Below, piece after piece: positions 8,306 through 16,712 of a stretch of 17,654 nt of DNA. Every line of letters starts with the position of its first letter. Position 1 is the stretch's first letter. The stretch lies in assembly GCA_947372155.1 (NCBI GenBank), contig CANBSM010000018.1, forward strand, positions 1-17,654, given 5' to 3'. The notes below the pieces were generated by a model, which made no database searches, was not told the DNA's origin, and saw only the letters and a list, made by a program, of their open reading frames with translations. The translations under genes and the position numbers were made by a program. Source of the stretch: Burkholderiaceae bacterium. GTDB taxonomy: Bacteria > Pseudomonadota > Gammaproteobacteria > Burkholderiales > Burkholderiaceae.

Positions 8306-8935
8306 TTAAATTTTATAAGCAGTGGTGGTCATGATCTTGGACATCGCCTGCATTATTTGTTGAATAGGTTCTGGCAATTCTGCACCGCCAGAATTTTTTG
8401 CGGCTTGTCCATGTGCAATTTCATCGATGCGCATTTGATCCACAATTGCACGAGATCGCTGATCTTCTTTTGGCAATTTTTCGAGATGACTTTCTAAGTG
8501 ATTCTCGACTTGTTTTTCTGTCTCGGCTACAAAACCTAAGCTCCACTTGTCACCCGCTAAGCCTGCTGCTAAGCCGATTGCAAAGGATCCTGCGTACCAA
8601 ATTGGATTAAGATAACTAGTATGTGACCCGAGCTCTTGAAGACGGGTTTCGCACCACGCTAGATGATCCATTTCTTCTTGACCAGAGTGCTCAAGCATCT
8701 CTTGAATTTCCGGGTTTCGCGCAACTAATTTTTGCGATTGATACAGCGCTTGCGCACAAACTTCGCCGACGTGATTGACTCGCATCAGTCCTGCTGCATG
8801 CTTGCGTTCAGCAGCATCTAATCCAGAATGACTCAATGCATCAGAACCTGGGGTAGGTCTGCGAGCATTTGCACCCCCAACCATCGACCGAAGGGCGGTA
8901 TCAAACTCCAGAATGACGCGATCTATCGGGGACAT
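8306..8935 (-). CDS. coq7: 3-demethoxyubiquinol 3-hydroxylase Coq7 (2-polyprenyl-3-methyl-6-methoxy-1,4-benzoquinone monooxygenase)
   Basis: Coq7 is the di-iron hydroxylase of the penultimate steps of ubiquinone synthesis, acting at the membrane. The 209-residue sequence carries the ferritin-like ligand set: E58 in [14 protein letters not shown]88 and H91 in QEEMDH, E140 in AETEKQVE, and E172 and H175 in DEIAHG. A semi-hydrophobic stretch near 112-128 ([16 protein letters not shown]) fits membrane association. It follows bioB by only 7 bases on the same strand, so the two are probably co-transcribed; no clear Shine-Dalgarno site precedes the ATG at 8935, which fits coupling to bioB translation. 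Downstream is the AT-rich gap before mraZ. Some bacteria use UbiF/UbiH-type flavin enzymes for this step instead. Confidence 0.95.
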   Translation of the reverse strand: MSPIDRVILEFDTALRSMVGGANARRPTPGSDALSHSGLDAAERKHAAGLMRVNHVGEVCAQALYQSQKLVARNPEIQEMLEHSGQEEMDHLAWCETRLQELGSHTSYLNPIWYAGSFAIGLAAGLAGDKWSLGFVAETEKQVENHLESHLEKLPKEDQRSRAIVDQMRIDEIAHGQAAKNSGGAELPEPIQQIMQAMSKIMTTTAYKI

Positions 8936-8942
8936 ATCAAAA

Positions 8943-9992
8943 CTAGACCAGAACCTCTGCTTTGCAGCTTTGTTTAGTCTTTAAACCAAGCTCCGCCAAG
9001 AGCTCACGGTCTTGTTCTGCTTCGGGATTACCGGTAGTGAGTAGTTGCTCACCATAAAAAATTGAGTTCGCTCCAGCCATGAAACACATGGCCTGAACTG
9101 CTCTACCAAGCTCCTGGCGACCAGCAGATAAACGTACTCGGGCCTTGGGCATCGTGATCCTCGCAACCGCAATGGTTCTTACAAACTCTAGGGGGTCCAA
9201 AGGCTTTTGCTCTGCCAATGGCGTACCAGCAACTGGGACCAAATGATTGATAGGGACTGATTCTGGGTAGGGGCTCAAATTAGCTAAACGCGCCAAGAAT
9301 GCAGCACGCTGCTCTCTAGATTCGCCCATACCCACAATACCGCCACAACAAACCGACATGCCAGCGGCACGGACATTGGAAATCGTATCCAAACGGTCTT
9401 GGTAGCCTCTGGTTGAGATCACAGAGCGGTAAAAATCTTCGCTGGTGTCCAAGTTATGGTTATAAAAGTCCAAGCCAGCCTCTTGCAGCGCCTGGGCTTG
9501 ACCCGCCTCCAGCATCCCTAAGGTGGCGCAGGTTTCAAGACCCAAGGCCTTGACGCCCTTGATCATGGCGGTGACTTTTTCAATATCGCGGTCTTTAGGT
9601 TCGCGCCAAGCAGCACCCATACAGAAACGGTTAGAACCGGCAGCTTTTGCAGCTTTAGCTGCCTCTAGAACCTCTTCCAAGCCCATCAACTTCTCAGCCT
9701 TAACGTCAGTGTCATATCGAGCAGCTTGCGGACAATAGCCACAGTCTTCAGGGCATCCACCGGTCTTAATTGATAACAGAGTAGCTAATTCAACATCGCC
9801 CTCCGGAAAATAGGCCTTGTGAGTCTCTTGAGCCTTGAGCATCAATGCATTCAAAGGGAGTGCAAATAAGGCTTCAATTTGAGCTACCGACCACTCGTCA
9901 GATGTCCCAACCCCAAGGTTTACCTCCTGATGCAAATCAGCCTTAGATTTGAACTGGGTTAAGGGTTTTTCAACGGTTTGAGTGTCCTGCAT
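8943..9992 (-). CDS. bioB: Biotin synthase BioB
   Basis: BioB is the radical SAM enzyme that inserts sulfur into dethiobiotin to make biotin. The radical SAM motif CPEDCGYC (CxxxCxxC, cysteines 80, 84 and 87 when counted from the ATG at 9992) binds the 4Fe-4S cluster. Later conserved segments include [56 protein letters not shown] and the RLSAGRQEL arginine region, which together supply the ligands of the 2Fe-2S cluster. I start the gene at the ATG at 9992 (349 residues): the frame extends 10 codons to a TTG at 10022, but that has no ribosome site and adds unconserved residues. A weak GGA lies 8 bases before 9992. It is divergent from bioA and leads into coq7. Confidence 0.96.
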   Translation of the reverse strand: MQDTQTVEKPLTQFKSKADLHQEVNLGVGTSDEWSVAQIEALFALPLNALMLKAQETHKAYFPEGDVELATLLSIKTGGCPEDCGYCPQAARYDTDVKAEKLMGLEEVLEAAKAAKAAGSNRFCMGAAWREPKDRDIEKVTAMIKGVKALGLETCATLGMLEAGQAQALQEAGLDFYNHNLDTSEDFYRSVISTRGYQDRLDTISNVRAAGMSVCCGGIVGMGESREQRAAFLARLANLSPYPESVPINHLVPVAGTPLAEQKPLDPLEFVRTIAVARITMPKARVRLSAGRQELGRAVQAMCFMAGANSIFYGEQLLTTGNPEAEQDRELLAELGLKTKQSCKAEVLV

Positions 9993-10081
9993 AGGTAAAT
10001 TCCAGAAAATGAGGGGATTCAAGGCATAAACATAACAGATACAAGCCTGAATTTGGAAAAACTAGTGGTCAAATATCAAAC
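9993..10081. promoter_or_regulatory. Divergent bioB / bioA control region
   Basis: These 89 bases separate the starts of bioB and bioA and must hold promoters for both directions. I see no high-scoring -35/-10 pair. A TTGACC (minus strand, 10072-10067) and TATGTT-like sequences are present but not well spaced. No BirA-type TTGTAAACC dyad or BioR-type palindrome is visible. Neither start codon has a strong Shine-Dalgarno site. Confidence 0.5.
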
Positions 10082-11428
10082 ATGAAGGTTATTTCTGATT
10101 TAAATCAAATCCCCCTTGTTGATCGCAGCCTTAAATCCGTTTGGCACCCATGCACGCAGATGAAACAGCATGAGTCCTTTCCGCTGATTGGGATTACAAA
10201 AGGGCGGGGTGCCTGGCTATACGACGAAAACGGCAATGCCTTACTCGACTCCATTAGTTCTTGGTGGACTAATTTATTTGGTCACTCCAACCCACACATC
10301 AATCAAGCGATTACCGCACAACTCGAAAAAATTGAGCATGTGATGCTCGCAGGATTTACGCATCCGCCAGTAGTAGAGCTATCTGAAAAACTATCCGCAC
10401 TCACCGACCACCATTTAGGCCATGTCTTCTACGCTTCTGATGGCGCATCTGCAGTAGAAATAGCACTCAAGATGAGTCACCACTACTGGCAACTCAATGG
10501 CAAACCACAAAAGAAAAAATTTGTTTGTTTAGAAAATGGTTACCACGGTGAAACACTGGGTGCTTTAGCGGTAACAGATGTTGCTATTTTTCGGGAAGCC
10601 TATGGGTCGCTCTTGCAAGATGTATTCACCATTGCATCGCCTGATACACGCAATGCAAAAGCTGGTGAGAGCGCAGAAGATGTAGCAAGACGTGCGGCAA
10701 AACAGCTTGAAGAATTATTCGCAACAGAGCATCAACACATTGCCGCCATTATTGTTGAGCCCTTAGTGCAATGTGCAGGACAAATGGCAATGCACTCGCC
10801 TGAATATCTCCGCCTAGTAAGGGCTTTATGTGATCGCTATGAAATACATCTCATTGCAGATGAGATTGCAGTGGGCTGCGGGCGGAGCGGTAAGTTCTTT
10901 GCCTGTGAGCATGCTGATATTTGGCCAGATTTCTTGACGCTTTCTAAAGGAATTAGTGGCGGCTATCTTCCACTATCCCTTTCCCTCACTACCGACAAGA
11001 TTTACCAAGCTTTTTATGGCGATCAAACTCAGCAAGGGTTTTTGCATTCTCATTCGTATACCGGCAATCCATTAGCCTGTGCTGCGGCCCTCGCCTGTCT
11101 TGAGATATTTGAAATAGACAAAGTATTAGAAAAAAATATTGAGCGATCAAAGGATTTAGCAAATGCATTTGCATGGGCAAAAACAGATTCTCGAATTGAG
11201 TATTGGCGCCAACAAGGAATGATCTTGGCGTTTGACATCAAGTATCAGTTCCTAAAAAATCCTCAGCTGTTTGCGCGAACCATGTTCTCAAACTGTTTAA
11301 TTGAAGGCGTATTGATCAGACCAATAGGCAATACTATCTATGTCATGCCGCCCTATATTTTGTCGCCTGCAGAAACTATGCAGTTAGGTAATGCCGTACA
11401 AATAGCTCTTGAGAAAAGCTTGACATGA
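10082..11428 (+). CDS. bioA: Adenosylmethionine--8-amino-7-oxononanoate aminotransferase BioA
   Basis: BioA is the PLP enzyme that converts 8-amino-7-oxononanoate to 7,8-diaminononanoate, with S-adenosylmethionine as amino donor. The 448-residue protein shows WHPCTQMKQHE at 21-31, SISSWWTNLFGHSNP at 57-71, the YHGETLGALAVTD stretch at 153-165, ADEIAVGCGRSGKFFACE with the cofactor-binding D260, and LTLSKGISGGYLPLS with the Schiff-base lysine K289. This is the standard class III aminotransferase layout with BioA-specific motifs. It opens the plus-strand bio operon and ends in an ATGA overlap with bioF. There is no obvious Shine-Dalgarno site before the ATG at 10082. Confidence 0.97.
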   Translation: MKVISDLNQIPLVDRSLKSVWHPCTQMKQHESFPLIGITKGRGAWLYDENGNALLDSISSWWTNLFGHSNPHINQAITAQLEKIEHVMLAGFTHPPVVELSEKLSALTDHHLGHVFYASDGASAVEIALKMSHHYWQLNGKPQKKKFVCLENGYHGETLGALAVTDVAIFREAYGSLLQDVFTIASPDTRNAKAGESAEDVARRAAKQLEELFATEHQHIAAIIVEPLVQCAGQMAMHSPEYLRLVRALCDRYEIHLIADEIAVGCGRSGKFFACEHADIWPDFLTLSKGISGGYLPLSLSLTTDKIYQAFYGDQTQQGFLHSHSYTGNPLACAAALACLEIFEIDKVLEKNIERSKDLANAFAWAKTDSRIEYWRQQGMILAFDIKYQFLKNPQLFARTMFSNCLIEGVLIRPIGNTIYVMPPYILSPAETMQLGNAVQIALEKSLT

Positions 11429-12663
11429 AAAATTCATATCAAGCCTTAAAACTAGCGCAAGAGCAAATTGCCGATCTTGAGTCGCAATTACTCAAACGTA
11501 AACTCAGAGCAACTACATCTCCATGTGATACCAAGGCCATAGTCGGTGGACGCGAGCTGAAAGCGTTTTGTAGCAATGACTATCTAGGACTGGCAAATCA
11601 TCCCGATTTAGTCAAAGCACTTGCTGAGGGCGGGCAAAAGTATGGGGTTGGTAGTGGGGCCTCTCATCTCATTAGCGGTCACAGCATGGCTCATGAGCTA
11701 CTTGAAAACCAATTGGCCTCTTTTCAAAAGCAGCATATACCGAATGCACGGGCCCTATTTTTTAGCACTGGTTATCTCGCAAACCTTACTGCTATTACAG
11801 CTTTGGCAAGACTTGCGCCACAAAAATCCACCAGTATTTATTCGGCAAAGCTCAATCATGCCTCTTTAATTGATGGAATTCGTTTAGCAGCTGCGCAGAC
11901 CCAAGCAAATGTCGCCCTGTTTGATCACACGCAACTGGACTCATTAACTGAATTACTGAAAATAGATCAACATCCACTAAAGATCATTGTTACTGATGGT
12001 GTCTTTAGCATGGATGGCGACCTCGCTCCAGTGAAAGAATTATTAAAACTTGCTGAGCAATACGATGCATTGTTGCTTGTGGATGATGCCCATGGTTTCG
12101 GGGTGTTGGGCAAACAAGGTCATGGCATTTTGGAGCAAGAGAATGCCTACTCCGATCGTATTATTTATATTGGTACCCTTGGAAAAGCTGCGGGCGTCAG
12201 CGGTGCTTTTGTTTGTGCGCAAAACACTTTTATTGAATGGCTTATTCAAAAGGGTCGCCCTTTTATTTACAGTACCGCAACACCACCTGCGATAGCACAT
12301 ACGCTGTCAAAGAGCTTGCAAATCATTGAAGGGGACGAGGGTAGCAAACGGCGCACTCAACTCAATAAACTCATTCGCATCTGGCAAGATGAAATGCAGT
12401 TTTCTCAATGGGTAAAGGTTTCCTCATGTACCGCCATTCAGCCTGTCATTTTGGGCAGCAATGCTAATGCGTTGCTTGCTGCCAAGTTACTTGATGATGC
12501 TGGTTATTGGATTCCCGCTATTCGTCCCCCTACCGTACCCAATGGAAGCGCAAGATTACGCATTACGTTCTCTGCTAACCATGGCGAAGCAGATGTGCGT
12601 CAACTCATCAATACCTTAAAAGCCATTGAGCAAGTAGTTATTCAAAAGGGATCTCATGAGTAA
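11425..12663 (+). CDS. bioF: 8-amino-7-oxononanoate synthase BioF
   Basis: BioF condenses a pimeloyl thioester with L-alanine, releasing CO2, to give 8-amino-7-oxononanoate. The 412-residue protein is an alpha-oxoamine synthase with FCSNDYLGLANHP (48-60), GSGASHLISGHSMAHE (76-91), FFSTGYLAN, KLNHASLIDG, TDGVFSMDGDLAP, VDDAHGFGVLG (D220, H223) and GTLGKAAGVSGAF with PLP lysine K254. It is somewhat longer than E. coli BioF (384), mostly through scattered loop differences. Its ATG sits in the ATGA overlap with bioA, and its last 8 bases overlap bioD. Related enzymes such as Kbl or HemA share the fold, but the bio operon context fixes the role. Confidence 0.96.
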   Translation: MKNSYQALKLAQEQIADLESQLLKRKLRATTSPCDTKAIVGGRELKAFCSNDYLGLANHPDLVKALAEGGQKYGVGSGASHLISGHSMAHELLENQLASFQKQHIPNARALFFSTGYLANLTAITALARLAPQKSTSIYSAKLNHASLIDGIRLAAAQTQANVALFDHTQLDSLTELLKIDQHPLKIIVTDGVFSMDGDLAPVKELLKLAEQYDALLLVDDAHGFGVLGKQGHGILEQENAYSDRIIYIGTLGKAAGVSGAFVCAQNTFIEWLIQKGRPFIYSTATPPAIAHTLSKSLQIIEGDEGSKRRTQLNKLIRIWQDEMQFSQWVKVSSCTAIQPVILGSNANALLAAKLLDDAGYWIPAIRPPTVPNGSARLRITFSANHGEADVRQLINTLKAIEQVVIQKGSHE

Positions 12664-13375
12664 GTCCGCAGGCTTCTTTGTCGCTGGCACAGACACTGAG
12701 GTTGGTAAAACTTTAGTCAGTGGTGCTCTCATTCTAAAATTGCGGGAGCAGGGAATAAATGCAATTGGTTTTAAACCTGTGGTTGCCGGAACTTATCAAG
12801 ATGCACAAGGCCTCACTCTGAATGAAGATTTAGAGACACTGCGCATCGCCTCAAACCTGCACTCTAGGGAATTGAGTTTATGCCCTTATGTATTGAATCA
12901 GCCAGCGGCTCCACATTTAGTCGCAGCCCATCAAGGGCTGAAACTTGAAATGAGCGTGATCCTGCAGGGCTTTCGAAATATTCAAAACCAGGCAGATTGC
13001 GTTGTAGTTGAAGGTGCCGGTGGCTTACTCATCCCCCTGAATGATCAGGAAGATTTAGCGACTTTCGCCCAAGAAATTAAATTACCCATCATCCTGGTGG
13101 TCGGCATGAAATTAGGTTGCATCAATCATGCCCTTCTGACCCATGAGGCAATAAAAGCGCGTAATTTAAGTATTGCAGGCTGGGTAGCCAACACCCTGTC
13201 CACAGAAATGCCACTGCTTCAAGAAAACCTAATAACACTGCAAGCCAGAATTGAGGCACCTTTTTTAGGCTCAATTCCAATGCTTCCAAAAGAACTCCAA
13301 AAGGCCGATAACGGTCCATATTTAATTGAGGCTTTGAGTTTTGCTGCAAAGCACATGCAATTACCCAACAATTAA
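12656..13375 (+). CDS. bioD: ATP-dependent dethiobiotin synthetase BioD
   Basis: BioD closes the ureido ring, converting 7,8-diaminononanoate, CO2 and ATP to dethiobiotin, the substrate of BioB. The 239-residue protein has the P-loop GTDTEVGKT (11-19), the following GFKPVVAGT segment at 38-46, and VVVEGAGGLLIPL with E119, all family-typical. The start at 12656 overlaps the bioF end by 8 bases and has an AAGGGA ribosome site 4 bases upstream (12646-12651). With bioF and bioA it completes an overlapping three-gene plus-strand operon; bioB, the last pathway step, is on the other strand. No T-rich terminator hairpin follows it. Confidence 0.96.
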   Translation: MSKSAGFFVAGTDTEVGKTLVSGALILKLREQGINAIGFKPVVAGTYQDAQGLTLNEDLETLRIASNLHSRELSLCPYVLNQPAAPHLVAAHQGLKLEMSVILQGFRNIQNQADCVVVEGAGGLLIPLNDQEDLATFAQEIKLPIILVVGMKLGCINHALLTHEAIKARNLSIAGWVANTLSTEMPLLQENLITLQARIEAPFLGSIPMLPKELQKADNGPYLIEALSFAAKHMQLPNN

Positions 13376-13431
13376 TTTGCGGTAATTTCGCTCAAAAGGC
13401 ATATCCAAAGACTTTCGGATAAGATGAAGGG

Positions 13432-14628
13432 ATGCATTTATCCCCAGAAATTATTGACTCCGCGGAAGCTATTCAAGATATTCGGCGCAATATTCATGCG
13501 CATCCTGAATTGCGTTTCGAAGAAAATCGCACTGCTGATCTAGTTGCAGAAGCGCTTTCTAGCTGGGGAATTTCTGTCTATCGCGGCATTGGAAAAACTG
13601 GAGTCGTAGGCCGTTTAGATGGCGACTTAGGCCCCGGCAAAATGATTGGTTTGCGCGCCGATATGGACGCGCTTCCATTGCAGGAGCACAACAACTTTGC
13701 TCATGCATCAACCAACCCTGGAAAAATGCATGCTTGCGGACATGATGGTCATACCGCAATGCTGCTTGGCGCCGCACAATATTTATCAAATCACCGCGAC
13801 TTCAAAGGCACGGTGATTTTTATTTTCCAACCAGCTGAAGAAGGTGGTGCTGGTGCTAATGAAATGATTAAGGATGGGCTCTTCAAAGAGTTTCCATGCG
13901 ATGCAGTATTTGGCTTACATAATTGGCCAGGCTTGGCAGAAGGTCACTTTGGAGTGACCTCTGGCCCAATGATGGCTTCAAGCAATACCTTTGAAATTAC
14001 CATCACTGGCAAGGGTGGTCATGCTGCCCTACCCCACAATAGCGCAGATCCAGTATTTGCTGGTGCCCAAGTAGTGCTTGCATTACAAAGCATCATTACG
14101 CGCAATAAACGTCCCGTGGATGCCGCAGTTTTATCGATTACGCAATTTCATGCGGGTGAAACGAGCAATGTCATTCCAGATAACGCATTCATCGGCGGTA
14201 CGGTGCGGACATTTACTTTGGATGTCTTGGATCTTATTGAGCAACGTCTTCGAGAAATTGCCCATAGCGTTTCCAGTGCCTTTGATTGCCAAGCAGAAAT
14301 TTCTTTTTCGAGAAATTACCCGCCCCTGATTAATCACGTTAACGAAGTAGAGTTCGCTACAGAGGTCATGAGTGAATTGGTTGGCAAGCAAAATGTGAAT
14401 ACTTCAATTGATCCCACTATGGGAGCAGAAGACTTTGCATTTATGTTGCTAGAAAAGCCAGGTTGCTACGTATTCTTAGGGAATGGGGACGGCGATCATC
14501 GCTCAGTAGGTCATGGCATGGGCCCATGCCACTTACATAACCCTTCCTACGACTTCAATGATTCCTTAATTCCAGTGGGTGTGAGCTATTGGGTCAAACT
14601 AGCTCAACACTTCCTAGAAAAAAACTAA
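13432..14628 (+). CDS. M20 family metallo-amidohydrolase (hippurate hydrolase / N-acyl amino acid hydrolase-like)
   Basis: This is a 398-residue zinc (or other divalent metal) amidohydrolase of the M20D type, which cleaves N-acyl amino acids and similar amides in the cytoplasm. Metal-ligand motifs are present in order: HACGHDGH with C102 and H104, QPAEEGG with E136 and E137, GLHNWPG with H163, and HNPSYDF with H369. The dimerisation-domain histidine is in GKGGHAALPH (H197). DMDALPLQE and GAEDFAF are also typical. The natural substrate cannot be told from sequence. It follows bioD by 56 bases on the same strand and could be read from the bio operon, but that does not prove a link to biotin. 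AAGGG lies directly before the ATG at 13432, unusually close for a ribosome site. No signal peptide is seen. Confidence 0.9.
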   Translation: MHLSPEIIDSAEAIQDIRRNIHAHPELRFEENRTADLVAEALSSWGISVYRGIGKTGVVGRLDGDLGPGKMIGLRADMDALPLQEHNNFAHASTNPGKMHACGHDGHTAMLLGAAQYLSNHRDFKGTVIFIFQPAEEGGAGANEMIKDGLFKEFPCDAVFGLHNWPGLAEGHFGVTSGPMMASSNTFEITITGKGGHAALPHNSADPVFAGAQVVLALQSIITRNKRPVDAAVLSITQFHAGETSNVIPDNAFIGGTVRTFTLDVLDLIEQRLREIAHSVSSAFDCQAEISFSRNYPPLINHVNEVEFATEVMSELVGKQNVNTSIDPTMGAEDFAFMLLEKPGCYVFLGNGDGDHRSVGHGMGPCHLHNPSYDFNDSLIPVGVSYWVKLAQHFLEKN

Positions 14629-14648
14629 ATTCTTTTTGAATTACTGCA

Positions 14649-15425
14649 TTAAGAATTTGTAAATTTTGCTGGGCGTTTTTCCATGAATGCAGCCATGCCC
14701 TCTTTCTGGTCATTCGTTCCAAAGCAAGCATGAAAGAGGCGACGCTCAAAATGAATGCCTTCAGACAAGGTTGTCTCATAGGCAGTGTTAATGCTTTCCT
14801 TCACCATCATTGCAGTCAATAAAGGCATATCTGCGATTCCTTTAGCAATCGCCTTGACCTCTTTTAATAAGTCCGCTTGCGGGAAGATGCGTGCGACTAA
14901 ACCAGCACGCTCAGCTTCAGCAGCATCCATCATGCGACCTGTCAAAGCTAGATCCATTGCTTTTGCCTTGGATACTGCGCGCGGTAAGCGCTGTGTACCG
15001 CCAGCGCCCGGAATGATGCCTAGCTTAACCTCAGGCTGAGCAAACTTGGCGTTGTCAGCCGCCATGATCGTGTCACACATCATGGCCAATTCACAGCCGC
15101 CACCCAAAGCGTAACCAGAGACAGCAGCGATTACCGGCTTACGCACTTTTTTAATCTCTTCCCAATTGCGGGTAATAAAGTCGCCGCGATAAACATCCTT
15201 TAAGCCATATTTAGCCATTGAAGCGATATCCGCTCCAGCAGCAAACGCCTTTTCGCTACCGGTAACAATCATGCAACCAATATTGTCGTTTGCATCAAAA
15301 GCCAATAAGGCAGCGCCTAACTCTTCCATAAGTTGATCATTCAAGGCATTCAATACTTCAGGGCGGTTCAAGGTGATGGTAGCAACCTTGCCATCTACTT
15401 CAGTCAAAATTGTTTTGTAGCTCAT
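14649..15425 (-). CDS. Enoyl-CoA hydratase (crotonase family)
   Basis: Enoyl-CoA hydratases add water across the 2,3-double bond of enoyl-CoA in fatty acid or amino acid degradation. The 258-residue protein has the normal crotonase length and fold markers: TLNRPEVLNALN near 18-29, oxyanion-hole segments FAAGADI (61-67) and SGYALGGGCELAMMCD (103-118), and both catalytic glutamates of true hydratases, E112 and E132 (in AQPEVKLGIIPGAGG). This favours a real hydratase over an isomerase or a hydrolase, but not a specific pathway. It follows mltA by 26 bases on the same strand and converges with the M20 gene, with 20 bases between the stops. A weak AAAGAA precedes the ATG at 15425. Confidence 0.93.
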   Translation of the reverse strand: MSYKTILTEVDGKVATITLNRPEVLNALNDQLMEELGAALLAFDANDNIGCMIVTGSEKAFAAGADIASMAKYGLKDVYRGDFITRNWEEIKKVRKPVIAAVSGYALGGGCELAMMCDTIMAADNAKFAQPEVKLGIIPGAGGTQRLPRAVSKAKAMDLALTGRMMDAAEAERAGLVARIFPQADLLKEVKAIAKGIADMPLLTAMMVKESINTAYETTLSEGIHFERRLFHACFGTNDQKEGMAAFMEKRPAKFTNS

Positions 15426-15451
15426 GAATTTCTTTCATTGAAATATATTGA

Positions 15452-16582
15452 TTAACGTGGAAGCAACAACCACATCTTGCCATTTTGTTTCATGCGACCG
15501 GCCATCTCTCCAGCAGCATCTCCCGATCCCCAATAGTAGTCAGCTCTTACGCCGCCCACAATTGCTTTGCCCGTATCCTGCGCCATCACTAGCTTTTGCA
15601 AAGGCTGACTACTTAAAGGTTTAGTGGTTGCCAAAAAGACTGGTGCACCCAATGGTAAGGCCTGTAAATCCACCGCAATACTGCGCTCACCGGTTAACGG
15701 AACACCCAGCGCTCCATTGGGGCCTAGATCAGCCGAGACGTTACCGGGCAATTCTTTAAAGAAAACAAAACGGGGATTAGCGTTTAGCATTTCATTTACT
15801 TGGCCAGGATTTCTTTTAGCCCATTGTGAAATGCCTTGCATAGTTGCCTCACTGCGTGTGATTTCTTTGCGATCAAGTAACCACTGAGCAAAGGATTTAA
15901 AAGGCTGATCATTAGTGCCCGCAAAACCCAGACGCAAAATACGTCCATCCTCAAGACGAATTTTTCCAGATCCTTGAATTTGCATGAACGCTGCAGCCAC
16001 TGGATCTTGCACCCAAGCAACTTCAGAACCCTGCAAGACCCCGGAGCTCATCAGCTCGGCACGGCTTGGTCCTGGGGTAGGCTTAGATTTGCGCCAAGCA
16101 TTAGGATAGCCGTAAAGAGGCACGTTATAAGTGCTCGTACGAGTTTGTGAGCCATTCATCACGGGCTCGTAATAGCCCGTGATTAAGCCTGTATCACTTC
16201 CAGAACTGTTACGGATTTCATAAGCCTGAAAATTATTTTCAAAATATTTACGAATAGCTTGCGTATCACGGCCTGCAATATTCCCAGCTTGAGCACAAAC
16301 CTGGCGCCAATTCACATCACTATTCTTCTTGCGCAAAGCATCGCAACTTTTTAACCAAGCAGGCCAAGCCTGAGACAGATCATCCTCCTGCCATCCGGGT
16401 AGCGCCTGCCAGGAGACGGCGCTAAAGTTAGCAATCGAAGAGCTATAGCTTGATGGTGACGCACCGGAGCCACTCGAGCGATATCCCGTACCGCGAGTGG
16501 GGGGCGCAGAACACCCAACAATCAAGCTGGCTATCAAGATAGCGAATACACTTAGCGGAACTAATTTAAATTTAGAAATCAT
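15452..16582 (-). CDS. mltA: Membrane-bound lytic murein transglycosylase A (lipoprotein)
   Basis: MltA cleaves the MurNAc-GlcNAc bond of peptidoglycan to form 1,6-anhydro-MurNAc ends, acting from the outer membrane into the periplasm. I start it at the ATG at 16582 (376 residues), because this gives a classical lipoprotein signal: MISKFKLVP, a hydrophobic core, and the lipobox IVGC with C24. A Ser/Gly-rich linker follows. The MltA domain contains GLITGYYEPVMNGSQTRT and IQGSGKIRLEDG, and the C-terminal 3D domain contains MAQDTGKAIVGGVRADYYWG, where the aspartate of AQDTG (residue 336) should be the catalytic acid. The open frame extends 35 codons upstream to 16687, but those residues are polar, precede the signal peptide and are unlikely to be translated. 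It lies between apaG and the enoyl-CoA hydratase gene. Confidence 0.93.
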   Translation of the reverse strand: MISKFKLVPLSVFAILIASLIVGCSAPPTRGTGYRSSGSGASPSSYSSSIANFSAVSWQALPGWQEDDLSQAWPAWLKSCDALRKKNSDVNWRQVCAQAGNIAGRDTQAIRKYFENNFQAYEIRNSSGSDTGLITGYYEPVMNGSQTRTSTYNVPLYGYPNAWRKSKPTPGPSRAELMSSGVLQGSEVAWVQDPVAAAFMQIQGSGKIRLEDGRILRLGFAGTNDQPFKSFAQWLLDRKEITRSEATMQGISQWAKRNPGQVNEMLNANPRFVFFKELPGNVSADLGPNGALGVPLTGERSIAVDLQALPLGAPVFLATTKPLSSQPLQKLVMAQDTGKAIVGGVRADYYWGSGDAAGEMAGRMKQNGKMWLLLPR

Positions 16583-16694
16583 GATTGCCAATTTACTCGA
16601 TGAATACCCAATGCTACTGTTTGTTTTTGAGGGTGCTGTAGCCTTGGGACTTTTGTTATTTATTGTCCTCTGGACAGGTAAGGGCAAGCAATAG
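16581..16694 (+). CDS. Candidate 37-residue single-helix membrane peptide
   Basis: This short plus-strand frame encodes a peptide that starts MIANLLDEYPM, runs through a strongly hydrophobic helix (residues 11-33, LLFVFEGAVALGLLLFIVL in its middle) and ends with the basic tail TGKGKQ. That is the usual look of a small inner-membrane protein with the C-terminus in the cytoplasm. It fills 114 of the 130 bases between mltA and apaG, opposite to both. Its ATG and the mltA ATG interlock in the palindrome CATG (16580-16583). No strong ribosome site is seen before it, and a second in-frame ATG at 16611 would give 27 residues. I do not recognise the family. It could also be a chance frame. Confidence 0.4.
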   Translation: MIANLLDEYPMLLFVFEGAVALGLLLFIVLWTGKGKQ

Positions 16695-16712
16695 CATTCT
16701 CACTGCCGTACA

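Noticed and set aside
9993..10081. BirA or BioR operator between bioB and bioA
   Set aside because: I looked for the TTGTAAACC-type dyad and for short TTAT/ATAA palindromes and found neither at acceptable match.
13405..13422. Imperfect hairpin (ATCCAAAG / CTTTCGGAT) between bioD and the M20 gene
   Set aside because: The loop would be one base with a bulge in the stem and no T-run; not a convincing terminator or operator.
14628..14642. AATTC-TTTTT-GAATT as a bidirectional terminator between the M20 and enoyl-CoA hydratase genes
   Set aside because: The stem is only 5 bp with a single G-C pair and no T-run follows it on the plus strand; too weak to call.
16583..16687. N-terminal extension of MltA to the ATG at 16687
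   Set aside because: The 35 extra residues are polar and would place the lipoprotein signal peptide and lipobox in the interior of the protein; the ATG at 16582 gives a normal signal peptide.
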